From Noviherbaspirillum sp. (GTDB lineage Bacteria > Pseudomonadota > Gammaproteobacteria > Burkholderiales > Burkholderiaceae), in assembly GCA_028292785.1 (NCBI GenBank), contig JAQGLQ010000517.1, forward strand, positions 1 to 7,900: a stretch of DNA of 7,900 nt, given 5' to 3'. A program made the translations under genes and the position numbers. Below, piece after piece: positions 1-5,672 of the stretch. Every line of letters starts with the position of its first letter. Position 1 is the first letter of the stretch. The notes under the pieces were generated by a model. That model saw nothing but the letters and a program-made list of their open reading frames with translations, was not told the DNA's origin and ran no database searches.

Positions 1-1
1 C

Positions 2-127
2 AACACGCCGTGGACGCGCGACATGCAGCGTCTGGTGAAGGCGCTGCATGTGGTCAACAACAATAGCGCGACGTCGATCGGCGGCGGCGGCACGCCGCGC
101 CAGCCGCTGGCGCCGGCCTTCCAGTAA
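2..127 (+). CDS. 3' end of an unidentified gene
   Basis: An open frame enters from the left edge and stops at TAA 125-127, giving 41 residues that begin NTPWTRDMQRLVKALHVVNN and end with a Gly/Pro-rich tail (GGGGTPRQPLAPAFQ). The frame is supported by GC-rich third positions and by the two hairpins, one of them a strong terminator, lying just past the stop, as expected for a gene end. The tail looks flexible and polar, with no membrane segment or motif I recognise. I cannot name the product. Because of the terminator it is probably not co-transcribed with the genes to the right. Confidence 0.65.
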   Translation, partial: NTPWTRDMQRLVKALHVVNNNSATSIGGGGTPRQPLAPAFQ

Positions 128-134
128 CGCGGCT

Positions 135-164
135 CGGACCGTAGCGGAGGATCGCTTCGGTCCG
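135..164 (+). repeat. Hairpin just after the upstream gene's stop
   Basis: Arms CGGACCG (135-141) and CGGTCCG (158-164) enclose a second pair, AGCG (143-146) with CGCT (153-156). They are separated by one T/T mismatch and close a 6-base loop. No T-run follows, so it is not a terminator by itself. It sits 8 bases after the stop and 25 bases before the true terminator. A role in protecting the 3' end of the upstream mRNA, or as a dispersed palindromic element, is possible but inferred. Confidence 0.5.
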
Positions 165-189
165 ACAGGCGTCCCCTGAAGGCTTTCAC

Positions 190-223
190 AAGCCGGCTTC
201 GTTCGCGAGGCCGGCTTTTTTTT
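190..223 (+). terminator. Rho-independent terminator with TTCG loop
   Basis: A 12-bp stem pairs 190-201 (AAGCCGGCTTCG) with 206-217 (CGAGGCCGGCTT), with a single T-G wobble. The loop is TTCG (202-205), and a run of eight T (216-223) follows directly. This is a textbook intrinsic terminator for the gene ending at 127. It separates that gene from the oxidoreductase and eps genes. Confidence 0.92.
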
Positions 224-227
224 CAGC

Positions 228-279
228 ATCGAAAAGCATCCGCGCGTTTCGATCCCTGCGGTCCATACCGCGCCGAAAC
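228..279. repeat. Overlapping inverted repeats sharing one arm
   Basis: ATCGAAA (228-234) is a perfect inverted match to TTTCGAT (247-253). The same central segment, as GTTTCG (246-251), also pairs with CGAAAC (274-279). Inside the second structure sits a small hairpin, GCGGT (258-262) with ACCGC (267-271), loop CCAT. The two large pairings exclude each other because they share 247-251. In RNA this could switch between two folds; in DNA it could be a set of half-sites. Function is not known. Confidence 0.4.
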
Positions 280-454
280 TCATCCGGCGCAGCGCAAGCT
301 CCCTGCAGTTGGTCCGTGCCGTTTGATCGGCCACAAGACCGGGCGCCCGCCGTTATCTACGCTACCGGGAAGCCTGATGGCGCCCGCTCTGCGCTGCATG
401 CATTGCGCGCGAGGCGGCTGGCTATCCACATCGATACATTGGATGCCGACACAT

Positions 455-462
455 GGAAAGGG
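455..462 (+). promoter_or_regulatory. Ribosome binding site deciding the oxidoreductase start
   Basis: GGAAAGGG lies 6 bases before the ATG at 469. It is the only good Shine-Dalgarno-like stretch in the region and supports 469 over the upstream GTG at 316, which has none. Confidence 0.7.
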
Positions 463-468
463 TCAACG

Positions 469-1707
469 ATGACTATTGCGACCGATATCACGATCGTCGG
501 CGCCGGTCCGTACGGACTGTCGCTCGCCGCCCATCTGCGCGCATGCGGCATGGACTTCCGTATCATCGGCAGCCCGATGCGCAACTGGCGCACCGCGATG
601 CCCGAAGGGATGCTGCTGAAATCCGCGGGCTTCGCATCGACGCTGTACGATCCCGCCCGCGCGCTTACGCTGCAACGATTCTGCGAGGAGTGCGGCATTC
701 CTTATCAGGATGTCGGCCTGCCGGTCAGGGTCGACACCTTCAACGCCTACGGACTGGCGTTCCAGAAGAAACTGGCGCCCGATCTCATCGAAGACGAACT
801 GATGTCGCTCGCAGTCTGTCCGGAAGGATTCGACCTGCGCATGGAAGGTGGTGGCGCGTTTCGATCGCGCAAAGTGGTGCTGGCAACCGGCATCGATTAT
901 TTCCGGCACATGCCGCAGCCGCTTGCCCGGCTGCCGCGCGAACTATGCACCCATAGCGCCGGACATCGCAGGCTCGACGGTTTCCGGCGGCGGCACGTCG
1001 CGGTGTTCGGCGGCGGTGCATCGGCGATCGACATCGCCGTCCTGCTGCACGAGGCCGGCGCCAATGTCCAGCTCATCGCGCGCAAGCCGGCCTTGTCGTT
1101 CGGCCTGCGCGAAGATGCCTCGCGTTCTCTGCTGCAGCGTCTGCGCGCGCCGATGTCGGGCGTCGGCGCCGGATGGAAGAACCGCATGTGCACCGACGTG
1201 CCATGGCTCTACCGCTATCTGCCGGACCGCGTGCGCTTGCGCACGCTGAAACGCTTTCTCGGACCCGCCGGCGGATGGTTCATGCAGGAACGCGCCGCCG
1301 CCGTGCCGCGCCTGCTCGGCTGCGAACTGCAGGATGCGGAAACCATCGACGGCCGCGTGCTGCTGCGGCTGGCGGGGACGGACGGCACCGAGCGGCATGT
1401 GTCGGTCGATCATGTGATCGCGGCCACCGGCTATGCCATCGACGTGAGTCGCCTGCCTTTCCTCGGCCGCGATATTGTCGAGCGGCTGAAACTGATCGGC
1501 CGCGCTCCGCGCCTGTCGGCGCATTTCGAATCATCCATACCGGGTCTGTACTTCGCGGGTCCGATCACCGCGCCGAGCTTCGGCCCGGTGATGCGCTTCG
1601 TGGTAGGTGCGGAATTTACCTGCAAGAGAATCACCAGGCATCTGGTGCGCCGTTCGGGCGAGCCGGCGCGATCGGACGCGGCGGCTGCGCTGGCAAGGCC
1701 GTTCTAA
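469..1707 (+). CDS. FAD/NAD(P)-dependent oxidoreductase, FMO-like
   Basis: A 412-residue cytoplasmic flavoprotein. It opens with an FAD-binding beta-alpha-beta fold, ITIVGAGPYG (residues 7-16). A second Rossmann motif for NAD(P)H, VAVFGGGASAID (177-188), follows mid-protein. The AATGY segment (318-322) and PGLYFAGP (358-365) are the usual late FAD contacts. This two-dinucleotide layout is that of flavin monooxygenases and N-hydroxylases. Close relatives are often auto-labelled FAD-dependent oxidoreductase or urate hydroxylase HpyO; the substrate is not readable from sequence, and the classical FMO fingerprint FxGxxxH is not present between the two folds. Start ATG 469 was chosen for its ribosome site and because the FAD motif then begins at residue 7. 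It lies 145 bases upstream of the eps operon on the same strand. A link to the polysaccharide is only positional. Domain call is confident; reaction is open. Confidence 0.88.
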   Translation: MTIATDITIVGAGPYGLSLAAHLRACGMDFRIIGSPMRNWRTAMPEGMLLKSAGFASTLYDPARALTLQRFCEECGIPYQDVGLPVRVDTFNAYGLAFQKKLAPDLIEDELMSLAVCPEGFDLRMEGGGAFRSRKVVLATGIDYFRHMPQPLARLPRELCTHSAGHRRLDGFRRRHVAVFGGGASAIDIAVLLHEAGANVQLIARKPALSFGLREDASRSLLQRLRAPMSGVGAGWKNRMCTDVPWLYRYLPDRVRLRTLKRFLGPAGGWFMQERAAAVPRLLGCELQDAETIDGRVLLRLAGTDGTERHVSVDHVIAATGYAIDVSRLPFLGRDIVERLKLIGRAPRLSAHFESSIPGLYFAGPITAPSFGPVMRFVVGAEFTCKRITRHLVRRSGEPARSDAAAALARPF

Positions 1708-1715
1708 ATCCGCAG

Positions 1716-1738
1716 CGCATCTTTCCTCCCGAGATGCG
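1716..1738. repeat. Inverted repeat between oxidoreductase and epsF
   Basis: CGCATCT (1716-1722) is a perfect 7-base inverted match to AGATGCG (1732-1738) across a 9-base spacer. It starts 8 bases after the oxidoreductase stop. No T-run follows, so it would be a weak terminator at best. It could also be an operator for the eps operon. The 145-base gap (1708-1852) also holds a 10-base palindrome, CGGCATGCCG, at 1806-1815. No convincing sigma-70 or sigma-54 promoter was found in the gap. Confidence 0.4.
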
Positions 1739-1840
1739 TATCGGTGCAACTGAGGCATGTCAATGCGCGGCCCGGAGGCCTTGCGTAGTGTGATAGCGAA
1801 GCCGCCGGCATGCCGCGGGTCCAAGCCAACAATATCGTCC

Positions 1841-1845
1841 GGGAG
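1841..1845 (+). promoter_or_regulatory. Ribosome binding site of epsF
   Basis: GGGAG lies 7 bases before the ATG at 1853. It favours this start over the in-frame ATG at 1757, whose extra 32 residues are polar and unlike the family's N-terminus. Confidence 0.65.
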
Positions 1846-1852
1846 TGATCGA

Positions 1853-3268
1853 ATGGACTTTTCCCGATTTCTGCTCATTCTTGCGGCGCGCTTCAGGATC
1901 GTCCTGCTCATGCTGTGCGTCGCCGCCGGGTCGACGGTGATCGTCAGCCTGCTGCTGCCGAAGACCTACAAGGCTTCCGCCGCGCTGGTGGTGAATTACA
2001 AGGGCGTCGACCCGGTGACCGGGTTTTCGCTGCCCGCGCAACTGGTGCCGGGCTTCATGGCGACGCAGGCCGATATCGTCAAGAGCGCCAATACCGCCAT
2101 GCGCGTGGTCGACCAGCTCAAGCTCACCGAAGACGCCAAGACCAGGCGCGAGTTCGCCCGGGCGCAGGGCAAGGGCAACCAGGACGGCGCAGGCGACATC
2201 CGCGCGTGGAAGGCCGAGGCGTTGCTCAAGGAACTGGACGTCGCGCCCGCGCGCGAGAGCAGCATTCTCAGCATCACGTTCCGCGGCCCCGATCCTCGGT
2301 ACGCGGCCGACGTGGCCAACGCATTCGCCAATGCCTATCAGCAGCTCGGCATTTATCTCAAGGTCGAACCATCGAAGAAAGCGGCAAGCTATTTCGATGC
2401 GCAGGCCGCGCGCCTGCGCGAGCGCTACGAGGAAGCGCAGCAGAAGCTGACCCGCTTTCAGCAGGAACATGGCATCGTCAACGGCGAAAGCCGCCTCGAT
2501 GCGGAAACCGCGCGCCTGAGCGATCTCTCCAGCCAGTTGACCCTGGCGCAGGCGCAGGCGATGGAAGCATCGTCGCGCCGCAATGAAGCGCAGGGCCGCG
2601 CCGCCGGCGCGTCGCCCGACATTATTTCCAATCCGCTGATCCAGAGCCTCAAGATGCAGCTTGCGCAGGCCGAGTACCGCTTCGCCGGCATTGCGCAGAG
2701 ATATATGCCGGAGCATGAACAATACCTGCAAGCCAGGGCCGAGCGCGACCGGCTGCGCATGGAACTAGATGGACAGATGCTCATCGCGTCGCGCGGCATG
2801 AGCGGCAACGCGCGCATCCTGCAGAAGCGCGAAGCCGACTTGCGGACGGCACTGGAAGCGCAGAAGGCGAAAGTGCTCGAACTCAATCGTAAGCAGGATC
2901 AGGCCAAGCCGCTGATCAATGAAAGGGATGCCGCGCAGCGCGCCTATGAAACGGCGGCGCGCTACTTCACCCAGGCCAGCCTCGAAGGCCAGTCGAACCA
3001 GGCCGATATCGCCGTGCTCAATCAGGCGGTGCCGCCGCTCAAGGCTGCCTCTCCGAAGCTGATGCTGAACACGCTGATATCGATGTTCCTGGGCACCATG
3101 CTCGGCATCGCCGTCGCCTTGCTGGCCGAAATGCTGGACCGCCGCGTGCGCTCGCCGGATGACATCGTCAAGGTATTGCGCGCGCCGGTGCTCGGCGTCA
3201 TGTCGTCGGGCGGCAACGGGCGCGGCGGCCTGGGGTTCACCGGACGGCTGCTGCCGCGGCCGGCGTAG
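1853..3268 (+). CDS. epsF: Chain-length determinant protein, EpsF type (PCP/Wzz)
   Basis: A 471-residue inner-membrane polysaccharide co-polymerase that controls polymer length and joins the synthesis and export machinery. It begins MDFSRFLLILAARFRIVLLM, with a first membrane segment at about 15-35, then the Wzz-domain motif PKTYKASAALVVNYKGVDPVTG (36-57). A long periplasmic part follows, rich in Gln/Glu/Ala heptads and probably coiled coil (about 177-375). Then comes the proline segment AVPPLKAASP (392-401) preceding a second membrane helix (about 403-425), both PCP hallmarks. The cytoplasmic tail, about 45 residues, carries no Walker motifs, so the kinase half is on a separate protein, encoded next (EpsG). 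Length and N-terminal sequence fit the EpsF family of betaproteobacterial clusters rather than fused Wzc. It is the first gene of the compact run. An upstream EpsE/Wza-like export gene, common beside EpsF, is absent here. Confidence 0.93.
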   Translation: MDFSRFLLILAARFRIVLLMLCVAAGSTVIVSLLLPKTYKASAALVVNYKGVDPVTGFSLPAQLVPGFMATQADIVKSANTAMRVVDQLKLTEDAKTRREFARAQGKGNQDGAGDIRAWKAEALLKELDVAPARESSILSITFRGPDPRYAADVANAFANAYQQLGIYLKVEPSKKAASYFDAQAARLRERYEEAQQKLTRFQQEHGIVNGESRLDAETARLSDLSSQLTLAQAQAMEASSRRNEAQGRAAGASPDIISNPLIQSLKMQLAQAEYRFAGIAQRYMPEHEQYLQARAERDRLRMELDGQMLIASRGMSGNARILQKREADLRTALEAQKAKVLELNRKQDQAKPLINERDAAQRAYETAARYFTQASLEGQSNQADIAVLNQAVPPLKAASPKLMLNTLISMFLGTMLGIAVALLAEMLDRRVRSPDDIVKVLRAPVLGVMSSGGNGRGGLGFTGRLLPRPA

Positions 3269-3291
3269 CCGACGCGGACGATGGCAATATC

Positions 3292-3299
3292 AGGAAAGG
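3292..3299 (+). promoter_or_regulatory. Ribosome binding site deciding the epsG start
   Basis: AGGAAAGG lies 8 bases before the ATG at 3308. The alternative ATG at 3281, which would add nine residues, has only a weak purine stretch before it, so 3308 is preferred. Confidence 0.65.
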
Positions 3300-3307
3300 C
3301 AAGGATC

Positions 3308-4201
3308 ATGGACCATTCAGCGCAATCAGCCACCTCAGCCCAGACCGTGGCGGCCCTGCCGATCCGGCATGACGGAAAAGCCAGCATGGGCGGCATACTG
3401 ATGGATTTCGGCAGGCTCGCGGCATCCGACATAGACCGCGTGCTGGAACTGCAGCGAAGCCACGGCATGCTGTTCGGCGAGGCAGCCCGGCTGCTCGGCC
3501 TGGTCGGCGAAGACGATGTGCAGCGGGCGCTGGCGCGCCAGTTCGGCTATCAGTACGCGGGGCCGGGCGAAGGCGCGTTTGCGAAGGAACTGGTGGCCGC
3601 TTATCAACCGTTCGGCGAGCAGGCCGAGATGCTGCGCGGCGTGCGCACGCAGCTCATGCAGCGCTGGTTCGACCGCGGGCGGAAGATGCTGGCGGTAGCG
3701 AGCATCGGCGAAGGCGAGGGCGCCAGCCTGTTCGCCGCCAATCTCGCGGTGGTGTTTTCGCAGCTTGGCGAACGCACGCTGCTGATCGATGCCAACCTGC
3801 GGCGCCCGCGCCAGCATGAAATATTCAATCTGAGCAGCAGGCAGGGTCTCGCCGATATTCTTGCCAATCGCGCCGGCATCGAAACCTTCTCCAAGGTGGA
3901 ATCCTTCACCCATCTCAGCGTCCTGCCGGCCGGGACGCGTCCGCCGAATCCGCAGGAGCTGATCAGCCGGAATGCCTTCAGCGAGGCGAGCGTGAGCCTG
4001 GCCGACCGGTTCGACATCATCCTGATGGATGTGCCGGCCTTCTCGGTGAGCGCCGACGCGCTCGCGATCGCCGGCCGGGTCGGCGGCGTGCTGCTGGTGT
4101 GCCGCAAGGATGTGACGCGCACCGCGCAGCTGCAGGCGGTGTGCGCCCAGGTCGAGCGCGCGGGAGCGGATGTGGTGGCTTCCGTGCTGGTGGATTTCTA
4201 G
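3308..4201 (+). CDS. epsG: EpsG-type BY-kinase-like protein with MshEN-like N-domain
   Basis: A 297-residue cytoplasmic partner of EpsF. Residues 26-49 and 55-78 form two tandem repeats resembling the MshEN/GspE_N module (GxxL...G...Q pattern). Residues about 107-297 are a ParA/MinD-like BY-kinase domain: Walker A region ASIGEGEGASLFAANLA (131-147), Walker A' LLIDANLRRP (158-167), PPNPQELI (212-219) and Walker B IILMDVPA (237-244) with D241. Canonical BY-kinases have GK[ST] where this reads G138-A139-S140. From memory, EpsG relatives often carry Arg there. The second acidic residue of A' is N163. Tyrosines occur only at 81, 83 and 99, so no C-terminal Tyr cluster exists. Family assignment is firm; kinase activity is doubtful. 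The gene lies 39 bases after epsF and 16 bases before the polymerase gene, so it is co-transcribed. It may act as a regulatory, nucleotide-sensing partner of the EpsF tail. Confidence 0.9.
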   Translation: MDHSAQSATSAQTVAALPIRHDGKASMGGILMDFGRLAASDIDRVLELQRSHGMLFGEAARLLGLVGEDDVQRALARQFGYQYAGPGEGAFAKELVAAYQPFGEQAEMLRGVRTQLMQRWFDRGRKMLAVASIGEGEGASLFAANLAVVFSQLGERTLLIDANLRRPRQHEIFNLSSRQGLADILANRAGIETFSKVESFTHLSVLPAGTRPPNPQELISRNAFSEASVSLADRFDIILMDVPAFSVSADALAIAGRVGGVLLVCRKDVTRTAQLQAVCAQVERAGADVVASVLVDF

Positions 4202-4217
4202 GTGCCGGGCGCGGCGC

Positions 4218-5672
4218 ATGAATAGCCTGGCCAGGACAAACGGCTTCGCGCCATCGCTGCTTCCGATTGCGGCGGGCATGGCGATGGCGCTGGTCACCGG
4301 CGTCGTCGCCGGCGCATTCGGCGGCATGGCCGCCCTGGCCGCATTATTCATGCTTGCTTTCATGGCGGCCGCCATCGCCGATTACCGCGCCGGGATATTG
4401 CTCGCGGTGGTGCTGCTGCCGCTGAGCGCGACCAACCTGATTCCGCGCGAATTGTTCGGCATCACCGGTTTCAATCCGTTCAATGCGACCCTGCTCATGG
4501 CGGCCACATCGGTGCTTTGCATGTACCTGTTCCATCGCGGCGCGAATGTCGTTCCCCCATGGCCGCCGTGGTTCTGGGTCTATGCCGCCGCGTGCGCGCT
4601 GGCCGCCTTGCACGGCGCTTCCCAAGTCCATCTGATTCCATCGTTTTACAACACCCTGAAGGTGATCAATTTCACCACGCCGGGCGGCTATCTGCGCGAC
4701 CAGTTCTTCAAGCCGGCGCTGATTCCGGCCACAGCGTTCCTGCTCTCCATTGCCATCCGCAACGCGCGCCGCCCGGCGGCGTTCCTGGCGCCGCTGTTCT
4801 TCTCGTCGCTGCTCCTGCCGATAGCCGTCATCGGCTATCTCGCCGCGACGGGAACGCCGCTGGCGGCGCTCGCATCGAGCGAATCGCGCGGCACGCTCTC
4901 CGTCATCGGCATGCACGCCAACGAGCTCGGACTGCTGTTCAACATGGGCCTGGCCCTGGCATTGTTCAGCCTGCCCGGCCTGCGGCCCGGCCCGACAAGA
5001 TGGATGCTCGGACTCGTCGTGGCGACCCTGACGGCCGCGGTCGCGCTGACCTTTTCGCGCGGCGCCTATCTCGGATTCCTGGTCCTGGCCGGGTATTTTC
5101 TGTACAGCCGAAAAAAGTTCAGCATCCTGATCGTCGGCGTACTGCTGATTCCCGCGGCCATTCTCCTGATGCCGCAACCCATCATCGAGCGCGCCATGAC
5201 CGGCGCGCAAAACCGCGACATCGCCGCGCTGAGCGCCGGCCGGGTCGACGGCATCTGGCGGCCGCTGCTGCCGGAAGTCGCCGCAAGTCCGCTCGTCGGC
5301 CACGGGCTGGGAGCCATCCTGTGGTCGGAGCCGGCGCGCCGCGGCGGCATGCTGAAAGTAGGGCATCCGCATAGCGCCTATCTCGGCGTGCTGCTCGACA
5401 TGGGCATGTTGGGCGCGCTCGCGGTAGCGCTGTTCCTATGGCATATGCGGCGGCTGTTCGCCAAATTGACAAGGACGTGCGCCGAGCCGCTCTGGCGCGG
5501 ATTCTTTCAGGGGGCGACGGCCTGCATCCTGCTGCTGCTGGCGCAGGGCATCACCGACGACAGGTTCTGGCCATCCTTTCCGCAAACCTTTCTCTGGCTG
5601 GCGTATGGCATCGCGCTCGGACTCGCCGCGCGCGACGACGGCGCGGCCGCTCAACTGCACGGAACCAAATGA
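4218..5672 (+). CDS. Wzy/WaaL-type polysaccharide polymerase or O-antigen ligase
   Basis: A 484-residue polytopic inner-membrane protein with about 12-14 hydrophobic segments. The first is near residues 13-35 and the last near 455-471. Between about 319 and 386 lies a large loop, probably periplasmic, carrying Wzy_C-type motifs: SAGRVDGIW (339-347), a short downstream PLVGHGLG (358-365) and HPHSAYLGVLLDMGMLGALAV (383-403). This family either polymerises undecaprenyl-linked repeat units (Wzy) or transfers a glycan to an acceptor (WaaL, O-glycosylation ligases). Sequence alone does not separate the two; the place beside EpsF/EpsG favours polymerase. Start ATG 4218 is 16 bases after the epsG stop and has no clear Shine-Dalgarno, suggesting translation coupled to epsG. 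Its stop overlaps the next start as ATGA. Confidence 0.87.
   Translation: MNSLARTNGFAPSLLPIAAGMAMALVTGVVAGAFGGMAALAALFMLAFMAAAIADYRAGILLAVVLLPLSATNLIPRELFGITGFNPFNATLLMAATSVLCMYLFHRGANVVPPWPPWFWVYAAACALAALHGASQVHLIPSFYNTLKVINFTTPGGYLRDQFFKPALIPATAFLLSIAIRNARRPAAFLAPLFFSSLLLPIAVIGYLAATGTPLAALASSESRGTLSVIGMHANELGLLFNMGLALALFSLPGLRPGPTRWMLGLVVATLTAAVALTFSRGAYLGFLVLAGYFLYSRKKFSILIVGVLLIPAAILLMPQPIIERAMTGAQNRDIAALSAGRVDGIWRPLLPEVAASPLVGHGLGAILWSEPARRGGMLKVGHPHSAYLGVLLDMGMLGALAVALFLWHMRRLFAKLTRTCAEPLWRGFFQGATACILLLLAQGITDDRFWPSFPQTFLWLAYGIALGLAARDDGAAAQLHGTK

Larger units (their letters stand above)
224..468. other. Non-coding stretch between terminator and oxidoreductase
   Basis: No convincing gene lies here on either strand. 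The oxidoreductase frame is open from a GTG at 316, but the added N-terminal residues precede the FAD-binding beta strand, resemble no family extension and lack a ribosome site. I read this region as upstream control DNA. It contains overlapping inverted repeats (228-279, listed separately) and an 8-base palindrome TGCATGCA at 395-402 loosely flanked by GCGC. I found no sigma-70 -35/-10 pair with acceptable spacing, so the promoter of the oxidoreductase is not located. Confidence 0.5.

Noticed and set aside
403..440. TTGCGC with TACATT as a promoter for the oxidoreductase
   Set aside because: The spacer is well over the 16-18 bases needed.
316..468. Upstream GTG start extending the oxidoreductase by 51 residues
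   Set aside because: It has no ribosome site, the added residues resemble no flavoprotein extension, and ATG 469 with GGAAAGGG places the FAD motif at the usual N-terminal position.
1754..1767. Sigma-54-like GG...GC element upstream of epsF
   Set aside because: The GG to GC spacing is one base short and the flanking consensus is poor.
1760..2731. Long antisense open frame (323 codons) opposite epsF
   Set aside because: Low-complexity Arg/Ala/Gly-rich translation with no domain. Such shadows are common opposite GC-rich genes.
4170..4217. Earlier start for the polymerase gene inside epsG
   Set aside because: The extra residues (Trp/Arg/Cys-rich) are an out-of-frame reading of the EpsG C-terminus. 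ATG 4218 is followed by a normal N-terminus and first membrane helix.
3335..4375. Antisense open frame (346 codons) opposite epsG
   Set aside because: Covers the strongly supported EpsG domains and shows no recognisable fold; a coding shadow.
4517..5374. Same-strand open frame (285 codons) inside the polymerase gene
   Set aside because: Arg/Pro/Ala-rich and soluble-looking, lying within a clear membrane-protein gene in another frame.
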